Shown here piece after piece: positions 22,769 through 33,767 of a stretch of 64,000 nucleotides of DNA (within the stretch, counting starts at the first letter, position 1; the number at the start of each line of letters is the position of its first letter). Source of the stretch: Arctopsyche grandis (taxonomy: Eukaryota; Arthropoda; Insecta; Trichoptera; Hydropsychidae); the NCBI RefSeq assembly GCF_051622035.1, contig NC_135361.1, positions 31,921,205 through 31,985,204 of the forward strand. Direction: 5' to 3'. Position numbers and translations under genes: made by a program. The notes under the pieces are model-generated. The model saw nothing but the letters and a program-made list of their open reading frames with translations, was not told where the DNA came from and ran no database searches.

Positions 22769-25700
22769 TTAGCAACATTTTCTTTTCTTGTTCTGCGACC
22801 GTCTCAGATTCACCGTGTCCGACTGGGCGTTCACGTTCTGTCTCTCTTTCATTTCGAGTTTCGATAATAAAACCTGCACACACAGAAAATGCACACACGT
22901 ATTAATCAAAACGCCAATACATCTCACATACAGCGTTATCAATCGCGCAAATCTTTTACCATTTTCGTAACTTGAAGGAACATTTCTTCGACGTTTATGT
23001 TATCTTTGGCGCTGGTCTCGTACAAGGGTATTCCCATGGAGTCGGCGAACCTTCGAGCATCCTCCGTTATTACCACTTTACGCTCTGGAGTATCATTTTT
23101 ATTACCAACTGAAAAGAAAATCAAACATTTCACATGTGCTACAAATATAATGTAAATACGGTTCGGTGATTATTGGTCACAAAGCGCTCGCCCAAAACGT
23201 CTGGTAGCCGAAAAGTCCATCACACTAACGAGAACTCGAGTGCCAAATATTTCATATTCGCGGCAAAAATCGTTTATTGGGCGATCGTAATGTGACCAAT
23301 AATCCAATTGCCCATGTAAACACACTTATAGTGTAATATACAAAACGGAAATACAACTAACTGTTTGTTAAACAATATGAATCACACGTTTTATTCAGAC
23401 GACACCTATTAAATAATCAAAACTTTGTGATATCAACATTGAATTGTGCGATATGACTAATGCTACAATATATGTATCTGTATTATGTCAATATTCAATC
23501 TAATCGACGTTTTAAGACATCGACACTAGTTAATTAGATATCGTTATTAGTGTATTCAACGGGTGGTTTCGGAAAGGAATTAATACACAAATTAAAATGA
23601 AGTTAAATGTTATATAATTTATACCTTACATTATATTTACTCTCTGATCCCAACCCGTACGAAATGATGAATGAATGTGTGTGTGTACGCTCCCGCGCAG
23701 CGCATCTGACGCTGACGTCACCCGTTCCAAGTCGGTTGCTCAATATCAGGAGCACATGTCAGACACTCCACAAGACGCGGGGAAGCAGGGACGTGGAGCG
23801 TCTAACATGTGCTCCTGATATTGAGCACCTGACTTGGAACATATAACTTTATTTTAATTCGTGTATCAATTCCTTATCTTTTTTTTAAATTAGGTAAAAA
23901 TTACGTGTGCTCCATGGCATAAGAAAAGCTGCTTTATCAATGATCCGTGTAATCAGTCTTTTAATGATATTGTAGCGTATACTAAAAAGGTCCGCCGGTT
24001 GAGTGCAATCGGATTAGGCCGAGGCGCATCCTTGATACTGCGCGACCGTTATAATTGGTTTCGAGGATTATCTGCAGACCAAGTGCAAGTAGGCTAAACA
24101 ATGGCCACCGAATTGGCCGCTATTGGTCCCTTCTCAGAAGTGACCGATACCGTGGGACCGAGTGTCGTGGGAATACATGCCTAAACAACAGGGAAGTAAC
24201 CGGACGTCGAAGATGCCCTGAGCGACCGATCCGTTATAAGGCGGTACTTAGGCGATATCAAGACATTCTGGACGGAGCACTGCCAGTGCGTGTATCTCCT
24301 CAATCGCCAATAAATGCTGTGACACGACTTTGGCCTTTTACTTGGATCCTCCACCCACCCCTACGCAACAATATCACTAACCAACTTGATCAACATTTAA
24401 TTTAGTCAAGTGTAATCGATATTTAACTGCATACATCACTAGCCAATTTGATTAACATTTAATTTAGTCAAATGTAATCGAGCGATGATCAGTGTCATCT
24501 ACATATGTTTAATGATATTGTTGCGTAGGGGTGGGTGGAGGATCCAAGTAAAAGGCCAACAGTCGTTTCACAGCATTTATTGATGACTAAGGAGATACAC
24601 GCACTGGCAGTGCTCAGTCCAGAATAGCCTGAGATCGCCTACGTACCGCCTTATAAAGGGTCGATCTCTCAGGACGTCTAATCTGTTTACCTGTTGTATA
24701 GTCACGTATTCGGATATGTATTTCCACGACATTGGGTCTCCCCGTACCGATTCTGAGAAAAGCCTAATAACGGTCATTGTTTAGCCTAAATGCACTTAGA
24801 GTCCAGATATAATCCTGGAAGTAAGTGCAAGCACTTAGATAATCCGATAACAGATATCCGTTGGTCTAAGTGCAAACACTTAGTTAGTCCGATAACAGAT
24901 AACCCTTGAACGGTCACATAGTCTCTGGGATTCTATTCGCTTAATCCGCGGCGTACGTAACAATATCATAAGTAGAGGTAGGATAGTCACAGTCCTATCC
25001 ATTGTTCCATTGTTGTAAATCCTCTGTAAAAAAGGTTCGGCAAACCTTTAACAATGCATTTACAACCTTTGAACAATACGCGGCACCTTCTGGGTCCGGT
25101 GACTAATCATAAGCTATGTAGTCTGAACGACGAAAGTGTAATCGACAATTTTATCAACAGTTCAGATAATGTGTTTAATTACATATATCCAGTGCTGTTT
25201 TGCAATTTAATGCACTGGAACGGCGCTTCTGCACATTTTAAAAATATATATATATATAAATTATGTATGTATAATTTTTTAAGCGCTCCATAGCATAGGA
25301 AAAGCGGCTTTTTCAATGATCAATGTAATCTATGTTTAATGGGTTATCACTATTCAATTTGATCAACATCTAATTTAGTCGAATGTAATCGACGTTTGAT
25401 GATACCAATAGTCAATATAATCAATGTTGTTAATCAATCGTTCACATAATCAACATTTTGTGCATATCAATCAATAGCCAGCAGTCAACCGAGAGATCGG
25501 AGAAGTGCTTATTATGCACTGATAATATTCAACGAGTTACCAAGTATTGATACAAATCACCGGCTTTCTCACCGAGTACTTTGTTGACTACATCACAGTT
25601 GTGCTCGATTTCTTGCAGCCATCGTTTAACGTTGGCGAAGGAGTCCCCGCTGGTGACGTCGTACACCACGATTACGCCGTGCGTCCCCCTGTAATACGTG

Positions 25701-28700
25701 CTCGTTATCGTCCTGAACCTCTCCTGGCCGGCCGTGTCCCATATCTGCAGCTTCACCCGCTGTCCGTCGATGACGATAGTCCGAATCTTGAAGTCGACGC
25801 CTATCGTCGTTATGTAACTGCCCGAGAACGTGTTGTCGGCAAACCTCAGCAGCAGCGAACTCTTGCCGACACCTGAAATTGGCAAATTCACCCAATTAAA
25901 AATTTTAATCGACTTCCGATCGCGGTCACAACACATTCCGACCGTCATTAAAATCTAATATTAATTTATTTAAATATATGTAAGTAATCGCGTACACTGA
26001 AATGAACTCAGTGTAAAATATTAGGAAGGAAATGAGATAATTTTGTCATCGGCCAGTTTGAGCTGTATATTATATTTATCAGTAGTTATCGGCGTCAATG
26101 AAAAAAAAAAAAAAAAATGGACAATTGTTTATGTACATAAGTTGTTATGATAAGTTTTATGATAGATTAAAATGCAATTGAGTTGTAAATATATATATAT
26201 ATGTAGTTTCACACTAGTAAAAGAGTTTAGAAGGACACTGTTTAAAATGCAGCAATCATATATTATATAAAAATATTCCAGGGCACATAAAGTTGACTAT
26301 AAATATGATGAGAAGGATAATGTTCCTATTTCGAAACTAGACTCAACGGTTGGCTCGACATTAAACAGCTATAGTCATAGATCTAATTATATTTATAATA
26401 CATTTTGATTTTATATATATGTGATTACATGCGGTGTATTTTTGCAATGGAACACTCTGGAAAAATGTACCGGCACTCATTTTCGACAGTTTTTTCAATA
26501 TTTTAAAAGTGATATACAAATGAAAACGTTACTTTTCAATTTGAGTATTTTTCATTCGGGAAAACGAGCTCTGAATACAGTTCGAGTACAATTGTTCATG
26601 TGAACTTGGGCTTGCACAGAAGAGTTAGACTATCGTCATAGTGAGGATTTCTCTGGAATGCTTCCGAGACTTTTCGATTCTTAAAATCTATGCTCACATA
26701 TAAGGATATCATTTGACTATCAATATAAGTTGAAATTTCCATCAAGTCTCGTAAAATGAACTCTCCGTTTCTATGCTTTGTACTAGGAGTATACGAAAAA
26801 TGTTTGATTAATTGAAATTAATTAACCCTTTGAATGCTGACCAACGCCGATCGGCGTTTTGCCAACAAGTCCATGAGCCTGAAATACGCCGATAGTCGTT
26901 GTATTTTGAGCATGCACAAAGTAAACAAGAATACTGTCCGCTAAGCCTTTCCAGGTAGCATTGAAATAAAAATGCATTGAACATGGGTCACGTGTAATCC
27001 GTGTCAATGCTTATAAAGACCGGTTTACGCTGGAATATCTGAATTTATAACCATAGCAGAATTTCTCGATGGAAATCCGTAACTGCTGTATATTTTAGAT
27101 TGTGAGCATTACATTTCAACAACAATGAAGAAGATGGAACTAGTTTTGGAAAAATACATTCATTAATAGACTTCTTTTGTTGGTTTTATATTGTTGCAAG
27201 ATATATTAGAGAGTTCAAACACACCTTGACAAAACTCGGCGGAAGTTATCTAGGTTTTGTTTGGATTAGCTACAATTTTTATACCTGCTTTCTATTGGAT
27301 TTCTAAATATTTTAATTCTAGTTGGAAATGTTGGCGAAATTTTCAGCATGGCGGGCTTACAACAGAAAAGACGTCAGCACTCAAAGGGTTAAATAAATAT
27401 GTTGCTGTAATAAACATAAAATTATTAATTTTATTCAAAATTGATGACAAATTAAATATATTCAAGTATAGAAACGGAGAGTTCATTTAACGAGAATTGA
27501 CGAAACCAGGCCCACCGGTTGAAATGATCAAATAATATAAATTAAGAATTCAATATTATTTTCATAATATGAAAACTTGACAAGTCATTACATATACATA
27601 TTTCAATTAACTTGGATTTGTTTAGTCTAAAATATGCTGATCTGGTTAAAAGATATTTATACTAGTTTTTTTTCTCTTTTTTTGTTTAGCCATAGGGATG
27701 ACTTTGAATTGTTCTTTATTTAATGCTGTATCAGTATTCCGACGTAGGAAACTATCATGGGCAGACTTCAGTCATGACTTATGCGAATTCTGCCCTATTA
27801 TGGGTAAGCTGAAACAATTGTTCGGGTCTGAGTCCCATCTTTGACCCGATGTTCCGGAGCCAAGAGAGCTTCTTTCTTCCAAGGCACCGTTTGCTTTCTA
27901 TTGACGTTCTTCTCTTATGATTGTTTGTAGAAGGCGATATTTAATAACGTAAATATCGCCGTAACAAAATATTCCATCTTACGGTGCTTCACCGTATCAA
28001 GAAGCCCTCTCTTTTTTTTTTATGGAGAAGCTAGAGGACTGTTTCGTTCCTCACACGCTCCTTTCATGAGATTTTAACATCTTCCGGTAACACCACATTT
28101 CAAAGAACTCATCCTGTTCTATGTACATATGTTAAAATAAAGCTAATTCATTAAGAGGGCTGGACAGCAGCGCCTCGTCCATACAAACGTACTATACTTC
28201 TCCCTACCTCAATTATGGCACTAGAGAAATTATTTTTTAATATGCTATTGATATCCACCATTGGGGTGCATCTATCGTTTTATTTTTTTGATTAATTATT
28301 TTTTATAGGAGGTAGGAGCCGTCAAACATTTATAAAATGGCCTCTTTTTTACACCCACGAAGAGTCTAGCGTGGTTACTTAACGGTCGATTTTAAAAAAA
28401 ATACGCCGATAGATGCACAGAAAATATCTTTCTCATACCGATGATGAATTTTTTTTAAAAATTGGTCCAGTTTTGGAGGAGAAAATAGTAGAATACGAAA
28501 CCTCGATTTTGTCAATTTAAAACACGTTTTATCTGGTCGAAGCGCGACTGTCGCTTCACTCAATATATATATTGATATAAGTACTACGCAATGCTTCATG
28601 TCTCTTGTTTGTAGACGACGTTAAACTATTCTTTGCTGTTAAGGATGAGAGGCAATCCTCTCTCCTTCAAGCTGATATTAACGCTGTTTTAGAGTTCAGT

Positions 28701-30707
28701 TCCAGTTTAGGGCTTGAACTGAATACTAGTAAATGTGCCATTATGAGTTATGGACGTGCGAATTCGCTCTATTGTCATGGATATTCCATTGGATCCGTAT
28801 TGTTGAAGCGCGTGGAATCAATGGTCGACTTGGGTATCACTTTTGATCCTCAATTCACCTTTCACAACCACATCAAGACAATCGCTGACGTTTCCTTTCG
28901 TCGACTTGGATTTGTCTTGAGATATGCTAGATTATTCTCCAACCCCTTGTCTTCTCACTTGCTTTTCAACTCGCTTGTTAGAAGTAAGCTAGAGTATAAT
29001 GCAATTGTGTGGAATCCGCATGAAGCAAACTACTCTCTTATTATAGAAAAAGTGCAAAAAGCATTTCTTCGTTTTCTTTATAAGAAAGAGTATGGGTACT
29101 ACCCATATCTCTATCCTACTCCTTTCCTTTTGGGCATGCTTGGGTATAATTCCCTTGAACTTCGGAGAAACTTCTCGTTAATTCGTTTCGTTCTCCAGCT
29201 ATTGCGTGGTAATACGTCATGCCCGTTGTTGCTGGAACAGTTGGGACTTTATGTCCCTAATAATTATGTGCGTGGTAGACATCATCATTTGATGGTTGTA
29301 CCTGCTGCTCGCAGTTCTTTTTCGAATGGCTCCTATTCCAAGAGCTATTCGACTTCTCAATGAAATCGTTGCTGCTGTCCCTGAATGTGATATTTTCCAC
29401 CTTGGGGAGCGTAGATTGTCGGATATTATCTTAACATATTTATCTGGTAACCTGCGCTCATCATTACTTTCTTAATTTGAATGTGATGAATGAGTGGAAT
29501 CTTAATCTACTCTCTTCCATTTGGGCCTCGCTGTGATTTTATTTTTTATTCATATTTTGTTTTATTTTATTTTACTTTTTCTTTCTCCTTTGTATATTTT
29601 TATATACTATTTTAATTTTGCTCAGTGTAAACAAAGAATGGGATTTATGGATTTTATTTTTAATTTTTACACTTTTGTTATTTTTTTTCTCTCTGAATGA
29701 TGTATTATTTTCCTTTTGTTACTTTTTTTTTATTATTTTATTTTACCATGTTTTCTGCTTTTGTTTTTTTCCTTTATTTACAGTTTACTTGTTTTTATAT
29801 CATGTTTTTATATCTTTTTCAAATGTAGGCCATTGTGGCGCATTAGGTTCTTCCTGTAATGCCACAATGGTCCAAAACTATTAAATAAATAAATAAATAT
29901 TGTCGCATTCACTCAATATATACATACACTCAATATATATATATCGAAGAAAGGAACGGTAACAAAATTAAGGTTTCGGGTGTACAGCCCTCTTAATATG
30001 TAGTAAAAAAAAAATGGAATTGTTGTGTTTGAAAAGTATAAGTAGTAGTAGTATTTAAAATTGAGTTTTAATCCAACTCAAAGAGGGAACAAATCTTAAG
30101 CTTCGATAACAATAAACGTATTACATTCTAAACTTCGTTTAGAAGTCTATTTTCCGGATATATTAAACGATTGAAGCTCAACGTAGTTTAGCAGACCGAT
30201 CACAGTCCAAGACGGATAATTTTCAAATCACACTCCACTTAAACATTTAACGAGCGGGGTGGGTGTATTTTTAGAATGGTTATAAAATAATTCGTTTTAG
30301 ATAAGGCGAGTGTTTCGTATACATCTGATTGGAGATTAAACGAAACAAAACGAGTTTGTGCAAATGAGTCACGTACGTAAGGTCAAATGTTTTGTAACGT
30401 GAGTAATCTCACATGTCATTACACTTCCGGCAAACGATAGAAAGTAAAGGTTATGATGATGGCAAGTAAGGCATAGGCTTAGGCATAAGAATGTTGTTAA
30501 TGAATGTTGAATGCGAATTTCCTGTGTATCGAATACCGCGCTGTGATTGGTCGGCTGAAGCGCGCGAGCGAGACGGACAGTGGGCGTAACTGTCAAACGA
30601 GGGTTGTCAGAAGTAGAAATAGTGGAAGGTAGAGGGGGAGAGGGGAGAAGCTGACCGCTGTCTCCGATGATGAGCAGTTTGAAGAGGTGGTCGTACTCGC
30701 GAGCCAT
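22769..30707 (-). CDS. Rab35: Rab35 small GTPase
   Basis: Four coding exons on the minus strand (30656-30707, 25573-25872, 22960-23108, 22769-22873) give 606 nt (201 aa), the same length as human Rab35. The start is [18 protein letters not shown]. The P-loop GDSGVGKS is split over exons 1 and 2. [18 protein letters not shown] covers switch [20 protein letters not shown] switch II, then NKND and ETSAK. The last exon, with the frame [13 protein letters not shown], ends [11 protein letters not shown], a polybasic tail with a CC prenylation motif. Reading through the exon 3 donor would give a false stop (KDLRD). Rab35 controls recycling-endosome traffic and cortical actin. Intron 1 (4.8 kb) and intron 2 (2.5 kb) are full of transposon copies. 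Confidence 0.95.
23161..23304. mobile_element. MITE, GGTTCGGTGATTATT family (copy C)
   Basis: Ends are GGTGATTATTGGTCACA and TGTGACCAATAATCC. The interior shares ACGAGAACTCGAGTGCCAAA-like sequence with copies at 48866-49069 and 54125-54303. It is non-coding and lies in Rab35 intron 2. Confidence 0.65.
23724..23840. repeat. 48-bp-arm hairpin
   Basis: Arms 23724-23771 and 23793-23840 are near-perfect reverse complements, beginning GTTCCAAGTC and ending GACTTGGAAC. About 21 bases separate them. It lies in Rab35 intron 2, and no transposon signature is visible. Confidence 0.75.
23971..24370 (+). mobile_element. Solo LTR, family A relative
   Basis: The 400-bp sequence begins TGTAGCG, ends CTACGCAACA, and is flanked by ATAT on both sides. 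Its right half matches the other family-A LTRs (GGCGGTACTTAGGCGATATC near 24240 and an AATAAA signal near 24308). The left half differs, so it is a distinct subfamily. Confidence 0.75.
24519..24962 (-). mobile_element. Solo LTR, family A (copy 3)
   Basis: The 444-bp sequence starts TGTTGCGTAGG, ends CGTACGTAACA, and is flanked by ATAT on both sides. It is inverted relative to the LTR at 23971. No internal retroelement sequence lies between the two. The 150 bases that separate them consist of a locally duplicated host-like sequence. Confidence 0.8.
24973..25105. mobile_element. 133-bp hAT-type MITE (copy 1)
   Basis: The element is flanked by exact ATCATAAG duplications (24965-24972 and 25106-25113). 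It matches in reverse complement the equally long element at 57576-57708, sharing a central AAGGTTCGGCAAACCTT palindrome. Its left duplication overlaps the ATAT duplication of the adjoining LTR. Confidence 0.85.
25270..25450. repeat. Local duplication of 23900-23970 and 24371-24480
   Basis: The stretch GCTCCATAGCATAGGAAAAG, followed by TCAATGATCAATGTAATC, repeats the sequence just before the LTR at 23971. The following ATTTGATCAACATCTAATTT repeats that between the LTRs. This is a diverged tandem-like duplication of intron sequence into which the LTRs inserted. Confidence 0.6.
25950..26821. other. Rab35 intron 1, unstructured part
   Basis: AT-rich intronic sequence with a poly-A tract near 26100. 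I see no gene or recognisable element. Confidence 0.5.
26826..27388. mobile_element. piggyBac-like MITE (copy 1)
   Basis: The 563-bp element runs from TTAA|CCCTTTGAATGCTGAC to GTCAGCACTCAAAGGG|TTAA. TTAA target sites and CCC-starting inverted termini are the piggyBac signature. A related, end-damaged copy lies at 58605-59143. It is non-coding. Confidence 0.8.
28155..29992. mobile_element. TTAA-flanked MITE split by a LINE
   Basis: Termini GAGGGCTGGACA and TGTACAGCCCTC lie between TTAA sites (28151-28154 and 29993-29996). The element itself is about 530 bp, and its interior matches the reverse complement of 55861-56441. A 1.3-kb LINE (about 28577-29899) is inserted in its TATATA-rich part. 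The 800 bases before it (27389-28150) show no recognised feature. Confidence 0.85.
28577..29899 (+). mobile_element. 5'-truncated LINE (CR1/Jockey-like)
   Basis: The reverse-transcriptase frame starts inside the domain at FVDDVKLF, the catalytic [FY]xDD box, and continues from 28605 to about 29320. The next segment ([14 protein letters not shown] to [10 protein letters not shown], to 29475) lies in another frame, so at least one frameshift is present. The 3' end has a 10-bp stem (CCATTGTGGC) and a TAAA-repeat tail. The N-terminal half, including the endonuclease, is missing. A second copy of the tail lies at 60938-61262. Confidence 0.85.
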
Positions 30708-30960
30708 CCTGACTGGAGACGCGGGCCTTCAGCGGCCCACACCCCACACCCCACACCCCACACACAGCTCTCTGCTCTCGACACTCCGCACTCCACACTC
30801 CGCACCCCACACCCCACACGTCACGCGTCACACCGACGATTCCCGAACGCCTTTTTAATTCGCACCAGACGAGAGAGCCGCAACTACGGGCATACGCTCA
30901 CACCACCGCTACCACACTGATTTCCCTCACACATCTATGATAACGCTCCGACTCCTACTG
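30708..30960 (-). promoter_or_regulatory. Rab35 upstream region with CACACCCC tandem repeat
   Basis: The region directly upstream of the Rab35 start on the minus strand contains CCCACA-type tandem repeats (30738-30820). It is GC-rich relative to its surroundings, which suits a housekeeping promoter or 5' untranslated region. No TATA box is visible. Confidence 0.35.
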
Positions 30961-31139
30961 TCCGAGCCAAAAACCCTCATGGCCGTTGGTCGTCCTCTTA
31001 CGGCTTCGGCTTTTGTTTTCTCTCTTTTACTCTGATCATCTGTCAGTCGTGCTAGATTCTCCCGTGGGTGATCCCGGCGCGGACCGCCAGATGCAGCGTC
31101 CCTCGTAAAAGCCGGCCTCAAACTAAGCCCCGAACTCTG

Positions 31140-31842
31140 TCCCCGTGATCCGCCCAAGTCTGATCACGGCGAGCGCTCATTGGCATCATAGAAGCCCTCC
31201 GAGGAGTATGGCTTCTTCCATAGTCGTACCACACCGACTATACTCGACCACGTATTCGACCTGTGGGAATCTCGTCAACATCATCAAGACATATACTGCG
31301 ACGCAGAATACATTCCCAAAACCAGTCGAAGCACACCTGCAGCCATTAAACTAAACTCAAGCGGAACGGTGCCAATCATTCCAGAAAAGTCTACCCCATC
31401 GACAAAAACACATTCCTCGCAACACTATAAAAGGAGGTACAACCCAAACAACGCCAGTCGACCCACAGCAGCAAGCGTCGACACACAGCAGCAGACCAGT
31501 CGACATCCAGCTCCTGACCTGCCACCACTACACTACGCGGACTTGGAAGATCAACCAGCCGAACGGGCCAGCAACACACTGCCGTATCCAGAGACCTTCC
31601 GAACATAGCCGAACGAACGAGCCAGCAACACACTGCCGCATCCAGAGACCTTCTGAACATAGCCGAACGCCGAGCCAGCAACAAACTGCCGCATCCAGAG
31701 ACATCTGAACATAGCCGAATGCCTAGCCAGCGACACTCTACCATATCCAGAGACCGCTGAACGACATACTTTTGCCCACATATTCTAATACCTTTGTACA
31801 ATATTTAGGCAAACAATAAAACTTTATTAAAACAAGCACAAC
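31140..31842 (+). mobile_element. LTR-like sequence (probable solo LTR or LTR fragment)
   Basis: A TATA-box-like CTATAAAAGG lies near 31425, a polyadenylation signal AATAAA near 31817, and between them about four 50-57 bp tandem units (31553-31750, unit core CCAGCAACACACTGCC). The layout fits an LTR, but I could not fix TG/CA ends or a target duplication. No retroelement coding sequence adjoins it. Confidence 0.4.
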
Positions 31843-32453
31843 AGTGTTTCGTTAGGCTGGGATACGGTCAACACATCCTACCCCGCCTACAGACCCAAGC
31901 CTCGAACACGACGAGCTCTCAGACGCCCGCCATCCGCCGGCCGAGACGGTCTTGGCGTGGCTGGTCTACCCTTCCTGACCAGCCACAGCCTACTCAATCC
32001 ACAGCCTCCGCCATAAAGGGGCACAGGCGAGATGCGCCGAGAAACTCCCCGGTGCGCCATCTATTCATCAATAAAAACGAGATCATAACCGTTACTCTTT
32101 GTATAATACCCCCACCCCGCACCGTTCCAGAGCAAGCTGATCGAGACGACGACACACACACACACAGCCACTGGTCACCCATACATATACACACATCACA
32201 GCTGCTGCAGCTATCGTTCATCTACTCTACATTGTTTCTCACGTTCGTAATTAAGGTTCGGTGCAGGGGCGTCATTTCAGCTTTTCCCAGTTGATCTGCC
32301 AGTGCATCCGTTTCAGTTGCACACGCAGTCGTATGCAGTTGACCAATAGGTTATTGCTTATGTCTGTTATGAAGGGTATAAATATCGGGCGCTCTATAAT
32401 TGGAAGGCAATCTGAGCTGGAGAGCCGACTGGTGCGAACCTAATAAACCATTA
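31843..32453. other. Spacer with partial repeat fragments
   Basis: It includes a (CA)n run near 32154-32166. A fragment near 32267 reads CAGGGGCGTCATTTCAGCTT and resembles the end of the inner hAT element at 16761, but without a partner end. Nothing else is recognised. Confidence 0.4.
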
Positions 32454-33007
32454 AAGGTCTGTTCATACCTTACAGCAACATCCGTCAACGTATCGTATCC
32501 GTTTTTTTGGCCGTCGTGGAAATATACACGCAAATTACGTGCCATGAGTCTGCCGCTTTGCTGTTTTGGACCAATTATCGATAGTGACAGTTGACAGCTG
32601 TTCAATCTTTCGACATGGTTTTCGCCCAAATATTTAAAAAATATTTAAAATTTTTTTTAATTTTTTACGGAAATATTTAAAAAAATTTTGTCCATCATCC
32701 ACAAGCTCCTTCGATAAACGCCGAAACATTTTTGCTGACTTGAATTCTGACGCGTAGCTACGAATGCACGTGCATGCATTCATATTGTAAGTATTCGACA
32801 ATATGACGTAAGCAATATTGCGCCGTATCGTCATGGCCTGTAATGTATAAGTAAGCCGATTTTGCCTTGCACTCGGCCAAAGTGATGTAAGCGTGACGTG
32901 ACCGCGACGTGTAGGTAGATATGAATAGAAATGTAATAAAATGACATATTTTAAACGGAGTCATGCAGTGCTGAAGCCGTGCAGTGCTGTTAAGTATGAA
33001 CAGACCT
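32454..33007 (-). mobile_element. Complete PIF/Harbinger-type MITE
   Basis: Termini AAGGTCTGTTCATACC and GTATGAACAGACCT are flanked by TTA on both sides (32451-32453 and 33008-33010). It is the inverted counterpart of 6194-7231. Only a trace of transposase coding sequence remains on the minus strand (near 32640-32715, reading KELVDDGQNFFKYFRKK), so this is a different deletion derivative. Confidence 0.85.
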
Positions 33008-33169
33008 TTATACAATACTACTGCGTCTTTCTCTTCGATCCTGGAAATCCCTCTTCACGTCCACGCAACAATATTTTTAAAAAAATGGTGCTACTTTAGT
33101 ATACGGTCTACCTTAGCATGCGATCTACCATTGAATCGCAGTTGACTATTTTTTTTATTTGTATCGTAG

Positions 33170-33331
33170 TATGGAGGATGAACGAATGAGACGACTGGCA
33201 TGTTAATGCACGTGTTTATTATATGACAGCTGAAGACAGAGTGAGTAGTGGCTCTCCGAACCCAGCCGGGTTGGTCCCCACTCGCAGGAAGGCAACCAAA
33301 CTCGACCATGTCGTATAAGCGAGCCGCCACA
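33170..33331 (-). mobile_element. Short solo LTR, family B (copy 2)
   Basis: The 162-bp sequence is flanked by GTAG on both sides (33166-33169 and 33332-33335) and is closely similar to 16098-16257. The differing flanks of the two copies fix the element boundaries. No internal region is attached. Confidence 0.75.
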
Positions 33332-33767
33332 GTAGCAACGACCTGTTTATTATAATTGTTGTTAGAAATCAGATAAATTGACAAACTCTGAAAGGAAACG
33401 ATCGACCTTGGAGTCTGATATCCAAAGTCTGGCCAGTAACAGGGTAGAATCCGTGACCACACAATCGAAAACATTGCATGCTAACCACTTATCTACATAA
33501 TATGTTGTTGGCTATTTCACGTCTCTTATGTGTCACAAAAAAGCTGTCAAGTAGTAAATGTGTTTATTTTCCAGTTCAATTAAAAGTTTTCATGTGTTTT
33601 AACTGACGGAGATTACAAAAATAATAAACTTATTTAACTCCCCTTTTTTACGAGGTCTTTTTTTTTGTTCGTACATTTTGGCTATGCTCATTAAACACAC
33701 AAGCTATGGCCGTTCATGTGTATGAGGTTAAGGTCTCGTTTGACACTCGTACGACAAATCGTAAACC

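Noticed and set aside
30369-30655. Extension of Rab35 exon 1 past the donor (112-codon frame)
   Set aside because: The P-loop GDSGVGKS is completed only by splicing at 30656 to the exon at 25872. The read-through translation is unrelated to Rab proteins.
31391-31801. 136-codon minus-strand frame with repeated Cys/Gly motifs
   Set aside because: It is a translation of the 50-57 bp tandem array in the LTR-like sequence.
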